This document shows positions 25,201 through 45,379 of a stretch of DNA of 64,000 nucleotides, one piece after another (positions within the stretch are counted from its first letter, which is position 1; each line of letters opens with the position of its first letter). This DNA comes from Takakia lepidozioides (lineage: Eukaryota; Streptophyta; Takakiopsida; Takakiales; Takakiaceae), in the NCBI GenBank assembly GCA_030704615.1, contig CM060733.1:8306001-8370000 (forward strand), read 5' to 3'. Position numbers and translations under genes: made by a program. A model generated the notes under the pieces. It saw only the letters and a program-made list of their open reading frames with translations, did no database searches and was not told where the DNA came from.

Positions 25201-26742
25201 GTACTGCCAACATGCCTATCGTTCCATGTTTGTTTTTCATCATTATTCTCTCGGGGCAGTAACTTTGATGCCTGTGAAATCTTTGACTCGGACCCTACTA
25301 ATGATAGAAGCTACTAGAATATTATATGTGGGTTATTGAGTGAAGATATTCATTTTTTTAATTCTTTTACTGCCACGCCCATACACTGAGAGGGCAATAA
25401 AAGCTCTGCCGTGCGGTCTGCTCACTGCTCCAGTCAGACTAACACATTCAATAAAGAGGCAACGCTGATCAAACTTTTGCTCGCTATTCATCCTATACTA
25501 TTCATCAATTTCCACATAAAGCATCATAGCTTTTCACTGTAGGGATACGGATGTCATATCTTTTTTAATCTCTTCAATAAGGGCTTTCTCCCCTTCCCCT
25601 TTAAAAGAAGTAAACGAAACACTTGGAATTCCTTTCGTGTCCACTTGGAAGTTTGGCATAAAATATGAGACTGAGCGGTCCCTGGTTGCTGTCTAATTTG
25701 GCAGCCCTGGGGGCTCATCACCCCGACGCAGAATTTATTGTAGGCCGTGCGCGGGCGGGACCCGGTTCCACCCCGCTTTTCGTGGGGTTGCAGCATGTTG
25801 ACGACGCGCAGGCGGAGGGATTATTCCCAAGGCATGTCACGCTTGTTGGCCGCGTAGCCTTCTCGCCTTTTGCCAATCAGTGTCGCGCAGCTGCCGTTGA
25901 ATCCATCCATCCATCCGCCTCCTCTAAGTATCTTCCCAGTTGGGGCTCTCGCAGTGGTTGCGAGTGGATGAGCAAAGGAGTGCCACCCATTTCGTGTCGC
26001 GTATAAACTTGTGTGTAGAGAGAGAGAAAGAGAAGAGTGCGGGCGAACAGAGTTATTATTATTAGGGTATATAACACAAGAAGGGTGCTTGGAATGGCAT
26101 GCGCGAATATGAGGAATGCGGCAGGTTTATGAAGGGGCAGGGGGGGTGCCACAACGTGGGCTACCACCACCATTCTGACTCTGCACTCGCTGCCCTGCCC
26201 CACTTCCCCCCGTCCCCTTCTTCTGCACCCTAAAACGAATGGGAAACAAACCCTACCATTTTCTTTTGCTCACTTGAAGGCTGGACTAGATAGAGGGTCG
26301 GGTCCCACGTTCTGCTCAAGTTAGCCGACTCATTCCAGCGACCCCTCAAACCCCATCAGTAAGAAACAATCTGGTATTTCCTTGCATCATTCCCACCTAC
26401 TCACAGTTGAAAATCTGTAGATCTCAGGGATTTAGGCCGTAGCAAAATTGCCAGTACTCCAGGACTAAGTTGTGCAAGCCCCCTTCAATGGAGCTACAAG
26501 CAACACATCTATGAAAACTCTGAAAAGAGGGTGTTTTATACCGAACAATATGCTCCCAAAAAATAACTGAAAACAACCTTGTACATGTTAGGAATTTTAA
26601 AGAAGGAAAGCAAAAACATTTCCCCTAAAAATGCTGCTGGTCCTCTACTAACTTTGGTCATATCTCCTGTGGCTGTCTTTTGAGGTGGTAGGGCACCACG
26701 GTTAACTTTCCACACTGCCATCTGGATGTTAGGGTTAGTAAG
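22216..26742. other. No gene seen; GC-rich, ATCC-rich segment from about 23.6 kb
   Basis: From about 23.6 kb base composition rises well above the flanks, and CATCC/GGATG words are frequent (for example 23669-23682, 24100-24112, 25904-25917). Overlapping frames on both strands are typical of GC-rich noncoding DNA. No retroelement domain was recognised, though an old retroelement nest is possible. Confidence 0.4.
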
Positions 26743-26750
26743 GATTAAAC

Positions 26751-26939
26751 CAGTGTTGGTCTGGTATCTGGGTTCGGCAGGTATCAACCCGGGTGAAAAA
26801 CCACTCTATGCATACCAGATTCATACTTGAAAAAAATCAGGGGATGCATTATTGGAAAACCTACCTGCCTTCAAAAAATTCAGCACTGCATACCAGGACC
26901 CTTGTGGTATTTCCAATTCAAGATACCAGACCAACACTA
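26751..26939. mobile_element. hAT-type MITE, second copy, with perfect 8-bp target duplication
   Basis: A 189-bp insertion starts CAGTGTTGGTCTGGTATC and ends GATACCAGACCAACACTA. It is flanked by GATTAAAC on both sides (26743-26750 and 26940-26947). The ends match the element at 6966-7326 except for single substitutions, including the last base (A for G). It has no coding capacity. Confidence 0.85.
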
Positions 26940-26947
26940 GATTAAAC

Positions 26948-29900
26948 GTCTGACTAGATAAATTCATTTTTCATAAGTTTTCTTTTCCATCCCTAAAAGT
27001 GAACAACACTTGAAAAAGCCTCGAAAAAAGTAGTATATTATCTGCCCCACACCCTCTACGGGTACCCTGCACCCAGGTGTGGATGGTGTAGTGCACCAAT
27101 CTGGAGTGCTCCGGGTGGAATTGTCTTCCGTGCACGCTAGACATTCCCATTTAAAAAAGTATGGAAAGAGATGGACGGGACAGCCACATTAACAAAAGAT
27201 GGCGGCTCCGTATTGTAGGGGGCATGCAATACGAGTGGGGTTTTCCCAACATCATTGTCGAATTTCATCCCTCCCCAGCATTCCTTCCACAAAAATCTCC
27301 GAGTCGGAACTCCTGTCGCAAAGAAGCACACTGTAACGCCCGCATATGTGGGTAGGGCATACACACCAAAGTGCACATGTTGGCCGGCCCCATGGGAGCC
27401 CTTCTTCAAGCACCTAAATTATTTTCATTTTGAGGGGACGCCCTAATCATGCCTGTTTGCCTACTTACTGGCCACGTGGCAGACCAACAATTAGGTTTCA
27501 CCACGGGGTAAAACAGCGACCCATGTGCGGCCGATTCGTCGATTCCGACTTTTTTTGGTATGATGGGATCCAGAGTTTTAAAATTATTTCGATTAAGTGA
27601 ACGTTTTGGACACTCCCGCTATTTATCCCATATCGCACAGCGCTGCAGCACAGCGCACAATAATGTCACAGCGTCCAGCCCTGCATGCCCTCAGTGTCGA
27701 GCTGTCCTCCTTTCCGCGGTCACCTGCCACCCACCTGTTCCAATTGCAATCCCGGTACGGTGGCCACCTCTGCGACCGGTCGCAGCCTGCGGCGCTCCCG
27801 GTCCCCTAGCCCTAATCTTTTCGACCCCCTCCGTTCATCTAGCAACCACTCATCCATCCATACCTTCACTCATTCTAGTATCACATTCACATAGATACTT
27901 TGTCTCGGGCCTGCTGGGAAATAAACACCCCTTTCTGTGGAAAGGCATACCTAACCCATGAATTTTGATGGAATCAAATGTTTCGTGGTACTGTGCTGAA
28001 ATCGGCATCCATGTGTACTCATCATAGTCCTACAAACATTCCACGCACAAAACAATGTCCAAACGTCGAACTAATAATTATCCCATATCGATTGCACAGG
28101 TGATTGCACAGGTGTTCTGGGACCCGGGAAGAAGGGCGGCAAGCGGAAATACGTGCGGGGCCCGCACGGGCGGGCCCACACACCGACCACCGCGAAGAAC
28201 CGGCCGGGCAGCCCTGCAGCAGCCCGGCTGCAGGCCCACGCCACGCCTACCGCGCCCGTCTTCCGCCTGCCACCCCACCGTGGCCGGTACCGGTTGCTGT
28301 CGCGCGGGACGCGGCAGCCGTTATGTGTGCTGCCCCACGCCGTGCCCCGTCTCCCCGCGCCCCGACAGCTCCCCCCCACGTCATCCGTCCGCTGCACTTG
28401 AACGGATAGAAACGGCCTCGCGGATGAACAGCATCTCATCACTGACTGCAACCCCTCGGTAGCGTGGTGGATGTGGATGAAAAGTTAACTTCATCCATAC
28501 CTTTGTCAGTACCACTGTACGACTTAACCGTGGGCAGTGACGGTGTCGTCCGGACATGACGGCAGCGTGACAGCCAAGCCACGGCAGCTCTGACGCCGGC
28601 CACCGTGCACCCCGACACTAATCTGCCGGGAACCGCTACGTATCCCGGGCGCCGAGAATAGTGACACACCTAATTCCGGGACCGCCGAGATCCCGTTCCC
28701 GCGCTTTGGCCTTAAACGTTCCCACCGCCCTCGCTCTTACTATGTAGTCACTAACTCAGTGCTTTTAGTAAGTTCCTGCAACTTACGAACTTTCTGCACT
28801 CTAGTTAATAACCCTAACCCGTGGTCGGGCTACATAGTATAGCCAGGTTTAGCCGCAGGCAAAGTGGAAGAGACGTGGCGATACGCAGTGGGTTGCATGG
28901 GAAAGTTACGTGCAGATGCTTTTGACATTCGAGTGAGTAAATAAGTGTTTGTCGTGATTAAGCAGGGGGTGTTGTTTAGGGTATTAAGGGCCGCCGCCGA
29001 CTTAGTTGACCTTCCATACCTCATATGATTGTATTTATGTTGTGGGTTTTTTAGGTTAGACAGAGCTGGGTTGGTTTTATGATATGAGAGAATCCGACAG
29101 ATGTAGTAATAGTTATAGTCAAATCTTCCAGCAGTCCGGCAGCGAGTGGAGCACAACCAAAAGTGCCGTCAAGTTTGACATTCCGAGGGGATGGGTTTTA
29201 TATGTGGGAGAGCAGTAGAGCGAGACATATCGATGGCTCTGACAGGGCTTGCTCTGCAGACGACCTGACTCCCACCTCTCTACTCTCTACATTATATATG
29301 TATGTGTATCTGTTATTCTAGGTCTTGGGAAAACGGCACGGATTGCTTGTGGGTATTTGTCAGTTGAACTTTTTCAGTTACAAATATCGATGGCCCATGG
29401 GTTTTTATTTTTTTAGAAACGTATATAGGAAGGAAATCGGGCAGAGAGTGACAGCTCACAATTCAGATCCTTTACAGGGATAGATTTCTTTTAGAAAGGA
29501 AGGAAAGTGGCCACAACTTAATTATTAGCCAATAAGTGAATAAATAGAATATTAAACGCCCTTCCTAAACAACACTTTTTCTTTTATTTATTTATTTATT
29601 TTGTTTCCAGTGCACCACTGGACCTTGAGGGGGAAAATAAACCCCCTTTCTGAGCCATGGAGGCATTACAGGGGCAGAGCCCCAGCACCAAGGCAGAGAG
29701 ACCACTTTTATATGTTAGGCTTGACGCTGAACGCATTGTATTTTGTGGTTGTTATTAGCAAAACTTACCATTATTAAGGATTAACCAGCAGCTAAAAAGG
29801 CTTTGAGGGGTAGGTGCCAGAAGGGAGAATCTGCCCAATATTTTTCTATGGTACCTTTCGTTCTGCCCTTGAATGGACGTTGAAAAAACCCATTACATAA

Positions 29901-30257
29901 CTAAACATGTCCATAATAACCCATGCGGAGACACTTGCTTGGTACCTTCTCAGTTCCTCAGTAGCAATTTTGTCTTTCAGCTACACCAGGAAGGATTCTC
30001 TGAAATGGGATTTCGTTGAAGTGCGAAATTTCCTGGAGCTCCCTGAAGTGTATGATGCTAGCTGCTGGATGTTGCACAATTTGACAAACATTACCAGGAC
30101 TCGCACAATATTTGATAGTTCAGGGGCTTTCTAAAGATATTGATGCCAACTCTCCCCCTGAAGAAGACCCAGCAATCCACAGTGGAACACATGCTTGGAT
30201 GATGGATATTGTCGCGATTGCTACTCTCACTCGCTCCATATTAGACACAGACAGGAC
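26948..30257. other. No gene seen; GC-rich to about 28.7 kb
   Basis: The GC-rich segment continues (28.1-28.4 kb is the richest part), then composition returns to the local average. Frames at 28055-28462 overlap on both strands and are rich in Ala, Arg and Pro; this fits noncoding GC-rich DNA. No RNA gene or transposon end was recognised. Confidence 0.4.
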
Positions 30258-30328
30258 ATAAGACGAGAGAGAGAGAGAGAGAGAGATTGTACTCATAAGA
30301 CGTTGTTTGCCGTAGCCTTGTGGCCATT

Positions 30329-30364
<36 letters not shown>

Positions 30365-30365
30365 C
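30258..30365. repeat. Two (GA)n microsatellites around an inverted dispersed-repeat piece
   Basis: GA runs lie near 30264-30287 and 30329-30364. Between them, about 30291-30330, is an almost exact inverted copy of the block near 1374-1412 (TACTCATAAGACGTTGTTTG then CCGTAGCCTTGTGGCCATTG). This links the site to the 5S-associated repeat family at the left end of the window. Confidence 0.75.
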
Positions 30366-30503
30366 GGGGCAATAGCTGTGGTAACCTATCAGAAATATCA
30401 ATGGAGATGGCGTTCATACTGGAGTAATGAACACACCTGAATGCTAGAAGTAGGAGATAGTCTCACTCATCCACCATAATAGAAGTGCAACTCAACAAAT
30501 TTG

Positions 30504-38538
<8,035 letters not shown>

Positions 38539-38693
38539 CCACTGCTTGCAAGTATCTTCGCACTTTTACATCATCTAAAATGTGAAGCCAGCACTGCCCA
38601 TACATTTGCTAAGCAAGCATGTTGGATTATCATATCCCTGAACTAAATCATCTTTTGCTCGAGAATATCCTCTCATATTCTCCCCTCAGTTTT

Positions 38694-39823
38694 CGAAATC
38701 GATGATGTTGACGTATCCACATCCAAATTCCATGGTGTCGTGTAATGCCTTTTGCTCACCACCGGAAAGACGAATCCCGACACGATTGCTCGTACTAAGT
38801 TAGTGTGCTTGAGAAGAGGCAATCTGAACTGAAAGAGCTCCTTCACAAAGACTATGGAAATGCAAGACATTGTACAAATTGTAATGGGAATGAGCAGCCA
38901 TAGCAGTTCCCACAGTGAGCATGGAAGCCACCGGGGCGTCCTCCACATGTTCTGGAGGAGGCCTGGGGTAGCCTGACAAGCTTCCCCTGGGCTACACTGC
39001 TTGCAAGCCTGTGCTAAGAGATTCAAGAAGGGGTGGCCTGTACACTCTGTTGGGGAACACTGTGCAGTCTTCGAACCGCATTGCATTGAGATTTGAGTTA
39101 AAACAGCTGGAGATCCATGGCTAGGCTGTGGAGAGTAGAGGAAGCTTATGGAGGAGGAATCAGCAAGGAGGCCACAGATGGAGTTATCCAAAAAGCCGAA
39201 TTATAGACGTGGAGAAGGTTTGGAACAAGTATTCTGCAGACTCCAGTCAATGGTGGGATAATTGAGGTAAGAAGGTGATTTCTCGTTATCTTACAGCAGA
39301 AGCCGATAACAAGATGCTTTCACAAAAGTTCTGGGGACATTAATGGTAATTGTGAGGGTCTCTTTCTATCTCGGCTCTCAACCCCCACACACACCATTTT
39401 GTTCCTTGGCCAATCTCTGTCGACCCCTGTGGATGTCAATGCTGGATTTAAGTGGACATCCCTTGTTGTCAGGTTGTTCAGTTGGGTGTGGATTGGCAAA
39501 TGAGACTATTTTTGCATACTTTTCTATACCCTGGTGGGTTGAAAGCCCACTACCGACCTGGAAAGTTTAGTACTCCAACGGGGGTTAGTCCTGTATGGCT
39601 AACCTGGAGCCAACATTGCAACGATATTCTCTTTCTCCCCTCTCACACACTTTTCTGCAGTCCTGTCACCAATTTGGCATGGGAGGTAGTATTTGGGCGG
39701 TAGGGTGGGTTACTCACAGTTGTTTTTGTCAGGGGATCTATGCAGTTATGTTGTGGCGGCAAGGATTGCTGAAGAAGGCAGGAATGAATTGAGGGTGCAG
39801 ATCCATCCTAGGGGACATGCCCA
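38694..39823 (+). repeat. Segmental duplication, copy 1 (beside PPR sequence)
   Basis: High similarity to 44239-45217 in direct orientation, from CGAAATCGATGATGTTGACG to GATCCATCCTAGGGGAC. Copy 1 has about 134 bp (39674-39807) that copy 2 lacks. Both copies are followed at once by PPR-derived sequence, so a PPR locus probably duplicated as a block. Frames within it are not conserved between copies. The 5' flank of the PSA2-like gene abuts its left end. Confidence 0.85.
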
Positions 39824-40262
39824 TCATGGGTAGGGCAGGGAAGCCCTGGATTTGCTTACACAAATGCAGCAGGAAGGGTTGAAGTTGAATAGTATCACAT
39901 TTGTATTTGTTCTCTCTGCATGTAGCCATGTGGGCCTGGCAGACACTAGTGGGACTCTCTGACTCGAGATCATGGCCTCAGTCCTACGCCAGGAACATTT
40001 CGGCTGCATGGTGGACCTTCTTGGCCGTGCAGGGCATTTGAATGAGGCAGGGGAAATCATCTTCAGAATGTCAACCGAATCAGATGCTGTCGTGTGGAAG
40101 GCCTTGCTTGGTGCCTGCAGATTCCATGGTGATGAGGTGGCAGAAGGAGCAGCAAAATGCCTTCATAAGTGGGATCCACGGGACTCTGCAACTTATGTGT
40201 TGCTGTCAAACATCTATCCTGCACATGGGAGGTGGGAGCATATTACAAAGGTGAGGTCGATA
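39820..40262 (+). pseudogene. PPR protein C-terminal fragment
   Basis: It reads GREALDLLTQMQQEGLKL, then ITFVFVLSACSHVGLA, an in-frame stop, then FGCMVDLLGRAGHLNEAGEI, VVWKALLGACRFHGDEVAEG and ATYVLLSNIYPAHGRWE. This is the last PLS repeats and E-type region of a plant organelle RNA-editing PPR protein. The catalytic DYW domain does not follow. The stop (TGA at about 39959) and missing N-terminus make it a pseudogene fragment. Confidence 0.85.
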
Positions 40263-40430
40263 CAAATTGCATCCAATTATTTCTGGCTAGCAGGAATATT
40301 TCGTGCAATTATGTGTTAGACTGCAGGCGTCCATGGATTGTGTAAAAGAGCTTGGAATTGCTCTTCACACAGTGAGGGTGGACTGGCAGCGTAACACCAG
40401 TCTAAGAGACAGAGGCGGGGTATAACTGTA

Positions 40431-43225
40431 GTGGCGGATCCACTGGCTTCACGGAAACCGCACGATAATGTTTCCCAAGCTCTTGTGCAGGATGGGGCAC
40501 AACAGCACAGAGAGCTGCTATTATTGGAAGCAGGGCCTTCAGAGAGAGAAGAGGAAGTCATTTCGATACCACAGCCACCACAACCAATTGACTCTGTTGT
40601 TTTAGAGGTTCCACAGTTAGTAAATGTTGTGGCATCACCCCCAATTGTTCTGGAAGGAGAAAGGTTGGACATTCCCACTACAGAGCAGGTCGTGGCCGAA
40701 ATTGAGAAGGGTGACCTTCTCTATGAAAATTCTGGCTTGGTAAGGGAAACAGTGATTCCAGAGGTGCAGCGGTTGTCCAGGGGAAACCCTGCTGTGCATG
40801 TAATACCCACACCTGTGACGGAGGTACCAGGGGTAGAATATCAAGACACTGCAGCACCTGTGGCGGATGAGGTGGTTCAGGAAGAAAATCTGGTGGGGCA
40901 ATGGCCTGAATGGTTCGTGAGGCATCACACTGTTGAGGATCAGGGAAAACAACAACAAGCTCACCATGATGACCCTCAGCAGGCCATGCTTATGAGTTCC
41001 ATAAGCAGGACACTTAATTTGTTGGGCACTTATGTGAAATCCCATGTTCCACTACCCAATTGGCAGCTTTGAGGGAGGAACTCAGGAAGGAGTTTGAGGC
41101 TCGACTTGCCACTGAGTGTGCAAACAAGGTCGATGAGGAGGTCAATCTCAAGTTACAGCAAGAGTTAGAGGATACAAAAGGTGCTTTGCAGTTGGCCAAG
41201 GAACAGTTGATTGAAGCAGGCTTCGCGCAGGACCAGTTGCACGAAGCACATAAGCAACAGCTATACCAAATGCAGGTGAAGCATGAGAGCAAGTTGCAAG
41301 AAGTGAATGCACTACATATGGAGTTGCAGACAGTACATGAGAGGATGACCATACAATGTGCTACACTCACAACTACTCTTGAGTAAACTACATTAGAAGT
41401 TAACAGACAAGGGGAGATATTAATGAAGGCAGAATCAGAGAATGTCAAGCAGTCGAAACTCATTGTTGATATGAAGAATACAATCTGTCGCAATGAGAAT
41501 ACTTTCAAGCAATACAGGTAGGTTGAAGCTGACCAAGAGAGGTACATCCTAGAATTGCAACAAACGGTCATGGTAAATAGAAATAAACTCTCTGTGGCTA
41601 ACAAGGCTTGGAAGGAAGCCAATAATCTGGCTGCTGCCTATGCGAGTTTGGTTGAACCTCATGCGAAGCGCATGGAGGCTTACAGCAGCAGTTAGATGTG
41701 TACAGGCTCAGAGAGGAGCAGACTCTCAGGGGTGCCACAAGCAACTTGATGGATAACCACCTTATGCAGGTCTGGTTAGCACAAGGGCCGGTGGAAGGCA
41801 AAACACCACGGAAGCTCACCCAGGGCGAGATGAATGAGCTCAGACTGCAGGTGCAGAACATTGCCACAATTACTATAGACAATGTCTATAGTAGGATAGC
41901 GGAGCTACAGGAGGATGTAGAAGGCCTGCAGACTCAGGTGGATGACCTGAGTTCAAATATTGACAAGAGAGTCTTTGTACCTGAGGAGCAACTGATGGCT
42001 ACTTATTTACAAGCCAGAATTCTAATTTTTCAGTCTTCTTCGCAAGGGGTGCAGGAGATGCCAGTGGTAGAATGGCCAATGCTACCAATACCACAACAAG
42101 TGACTGTGCAGGTAGCTGACTTTGTTGTTACTACAGCCACACCACAGTCTGAGGTATGGGGAGATAGTGCTTTTAACCCACCTAAGACTCCTGTTGCACG
42201 GGAGTACAGTCGGGCTATGATTATGCCCTTCAACCCAAATTCCCATTGTGTTGGATTTGGCTTGGAAGGAATTTAGTCCTCCGCAGTCGTTGGCACATTA
42301 CTACCAGATCATGCGCATTTGGCTGCCAGTGGCAACTAGGACTAAGGTTCTTCCGAACAATCGACCCATTGAGGATCATCACTTTGCGAGGTACTGGTCT
42401 GAAGCAAGTACCATGTTGAAGGAATTAATTGCCTTCCAAGTTGTACATGGGTACATTTATACCAAGACCAAGGAGGTAGCAAGTATTGTCATGGGCTGTG
42501 GATTATACTATGCTACTTGTTTTCTGGCACGTTATCACATTGAGCAACAGAAGATGCAATCGCAATTTCTGAGTTATTCCAATGGGGATCATTGGGTCCT
42601 ACCTTCAGTACCACCTCATATGTACCTATATGATGCAAAAGTTATGATGCAGAAGGATTCCCAACTTCGTTCATGGTTTCATTCGGCTTGGAACAATTTG
42701 ACAACACAGAAATTCGGCCCTGACGATATTTTCTTTAAGGGACATGAGGCATGGAAATACTTGCACTGTTCCCAAGTCATTGGCACACCTCTTACCTGTA
42801 CAGATAAGGAGTTCAGGACGTTCACTAATTTTGCATGCCAGCGCTTACAACAAGTTGTGCAATTTAAACTTCCAGATATGGTTGGACAACATTGTATGCC
42901 ACAGAGGATTCCACAAAAAGTTCGACCGTTAAAACACCTGAGGGGCGATGAGGATTCTGATACTACTATTTCTTCAGCGGACTCTTTTGACATGGCAGAG
43001 GACTATGCAATTCAGATGGCAGAGAAGAAACGAAGGGGATCTTCTATGCCTGAGAGGTTACCTCGTTATCAGCCAAAGGAGGGTCAGACATTTCCAGGTA
43101 GTGCTCAATCATCTCCGTCAACCAGTGACAGGCCTCGGGCTCGCACACGGAGTCCTTCACGAGACTCTCACCGTCAGCGGGTGCTCATTCACAAAGGTTT
43201 GCTCATCCCAAAAAGTAAACCGTGA
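40431..43225 (+). mobile_element. Retroelement gag-like coiled-coil frame, decayed
   Basis: Four successive frames form one ancestral protein of roughly 920 residues: 40431-41072, 41060 to about 41690, 41698-42276, 42248-43225. They are split by three frameshifts and two in-frame stops. The N-terminus is acidic and Pro/Gln-rich. The middle is a strong coiled coil (LREELRKEFEARLATE, LKLQQELEDTKGALQLAKEQ, ELQEDVEGLQTQVDDLSSN). The C-terminal part is globular with many Trp/Tyr/His (SLAHYYQIMRIWLPVATR, RSWFHSAWNNLTTQKFG), then acidic/Ser and an RS-type tail (RPRARTRSPSRDSHRQR). No zinc knuckle, protease or RT was seen. A polypurine tract and TG-start follow within 35 bp, so I infer the body of an LTR element, either nonautonomous or in a gag-like role. 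A host gene fragment is the alternative. Confidence 0.5.
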
Positions 43226-43238
43226 GGACACGGCTTTT

Positions 43239-43257
43239 TGAGAGGGGGAGGGGTAAA
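43239..43257 (+). promoter_or_regulatory. Candidate polypurine tract of an LTR element
   Basis: GAGAGGGGGAGGGG lies 14 bp past the stop codon of the coiled-coil frame and is followed by TAAA and TGTTAGAGGG, as expected for a plus-strand primer next to a 3' LTR beginning TG. No matching 5' LTR or primer-binding site was found upstream, so the call is tentative. Confidence 0.45.
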
Positions 43258-43374
43258 TGTTAGAGGGCTGCTTGGGACTTTAACGCTTTTACAGGTTCTG
43301 TGGGGTACCCTTAATTTTTACACAGACTGAGATCAACAGGAGCCTTAGGGGTGACAGCAGCAGGCTTTAGGGGG

Positions 43375-43562
43375 GGGTTACACAGCCCGACACAACCCGA
43401 CACAGCCGTCACAACCAACACAGCCCGACACAGCCAGTCACAGCCGCCACAGCCAACACAGCCAGTCACAGCCCGGCACAACCGTCACAGCCCGACACAG
43501 CCTGATACAGCCAGTCACAGCCCGTCACAGCTTCACACAGCCCAACGCAGTTTTGCACAATT
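43375..43562 (+). repeat. Minisatellite of CACAGCC-type units
   Basis: About 190 bp of irregular tandem units built on CACAGCCCGACACAGCC, CAGTCACAGCC and CCGTCACAACC, of varying length. It lies in the presumed 3' LTR or 3' flank of the coiled-coil element. Frames across it code for a Pro/Thr/Gln/His run and are not genes. Confidence 0.8.
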
Positions 43563-44238
43563 GTCACAGTACAGGGGGAACGGTTAACATGGACAGGGAA
43601 CGACTGTGAGGGAACGACGTCTGCAGAAGGAACGTGTTACTTCAGGGATGACGGTTAATTAGTTAGGTGGTTAGAACAGCTTATAGGGAGATAAAGCCAA
43701 GAGCGGGGACTCTTGGGGGGGACTGGGAGGATGACTTCTGCTTCTTAGACATCAGGGGAAGGTGAGACGGAGGGCACGATCTTGGAGCACAGGGATGACG
43801 ATTACACAGAAGAGGAGATGATGACTTGAGGGAGGTTATTTCATGCAGAGCTGTAGTGATACTGTAGGGCGGATTAGAGTCACTTTGACATTGGCCTAGT
43901 ACCTGATAAATCGTAATCTGATACTTATTCGATACAAGCACACTGTGTAGAGAGACATGAGTGAAGCTGTGAAATGAATGCATGATTAACTGGAACTAAG
44001 AAGATACTGAAGCAATCTGATGCTTCAGTATTAGATAAGGTAAATTGATAACATGAAGGCAAGAAGGAATACAAATGGGAAGCACAACCATGATTCACTA
44101 GCTGACAGGTCATCATGACTGATTGTACTGAGCGGGCTGAGTGCTTAGAGATATCCAACTCTTCTATCTTGGAGTTTCCACCTCGGATAGCGAAGGGATG
44201 GGTGAGTAAAAGCCGTTCGACATGGTGTACTATCGATC

Positions 44239-45217
44239 GAAATCGATGATATTGACGTATCCACATCCAAAATTTGCTCACCACTGGAAAGACAAATCCC
44301 GACACGATTGCTCGTACTACTAGTGGGGCTGAGAAGAGGCGAACAATCTGACCTGAAAGACCTCCTTCACAAAGACTATGGAAATGCAAGACATTATACA
44401 AATTGTAATTGGAATGAGCAGCCATAGCAGTTCCCACAGTGAGCATGGAAGCCACGGGGGCGTCCTCCACATGTTCTGGAGGAGGCCTGGGGTAGCTGAC
44501 AAGCTTCCCCTGGGCTACACTGCTTGCAAGCCTGTGCTAAGAGATTCAAGAAGGGGTGGCCTGTACACTCTGTTGGGTCTTCGAACCACATTGGACTGAG
44601 ATTTGAGTTAAAACAGTTGGAGATCCATGGCTAGGCAGTGGAGAGCAGAGGAAGCTTATGGAGGGGGGAATGAGCAAGGAGGCCATAAATGGAGTTATCC
44701 AAAAAGCCAAATTATAGACGTGGAGAAGATTTGGAACAAGTATTCTGCAGACTACAGTCAGTGGTGGGATGATTGAGGTAAGAAGGTGATTTCTCGCTAT
44801 CTTACAGCAAAAGCAGATAACAAGATGCTTTCCCAACATTACCATTAATGGTAATGGTAATGGTGATGGTCTCTTTCTATCTCTCTCAGCTCTCAACCCC
44901 CACACACGCCATTTTGTTCCTTGGCCAATCTCTGTCGATCCATGTGGACGTCAAAGCTGGATTTAAGTGGACACTGCATCCCTTGTTGTTAGGTTGTTCA
45001 GTTTTGTGTGGACTGGCAAATAAGACTATTTTTGCATACTTCTCTATACCCTGGTGGTTGAAAGCCCACTACCGACCTGGAAAGTTTAGTACTCCAGTAG
45101 GGATTACTCCTGTATGGCTAAGCTGGAGCCAACACTGGTAATGACATTCTCTTTTTCTCCTCTCACTCACTTTTCTGCAGTCCTGCCACCAATTTGGAGA
45201 TCCATCCTAGGGGACCA
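44239..45217 (+). repeat. Segmental duplication, copy 2
   Basis: This is the direct repeat of 38694-39823, about 5.5 kb downstream. It starts at CGAAATCGATGATATTGACG and ends at GATCCATCCTAGGGGAC. It lacks about 134 bp found in copy 1 and carries other small indels. Sequence after it turns into the N-terminal region of a PPR gene, whereas copy 1 is followed by a PPR C-terminal region. Confidence 0.85.
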
Positions 45218-45379
45218 GATTTCAAGTACAAAAGTACCAATGACGCTCTATGGATTGATGGCTACAAGTCCTCCATGGGTAAACGATCAACTGGAGCAGA
45301 AGCAGTACAACTGCTTGAATCAGGCACTTCCAGTGTGACCACATCTATCTTTTGAAAGAGAAGCAAGAGCGGGAGTCGA

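Noticed and set aside
28055-28462. Ala/Arg/Pro-rich frames on both strands
   Set aside because: Produced by GC-rich DNA with few stop codons; no domain and no start context.
38673-39191. 172-codon reverse-strand frame as a gene
   Set aside because: The duplicate copy at 44.3-44.7 kb has frame-breaking differences, and no domain was recognised.
38694-45217. The two direct copies as LTRs of one retrotransposon
   Set aside because: The copies lack matching TG...CA borders, and the polypurine tract of the element between them lies about 1 kb before copy 2, not next to it.
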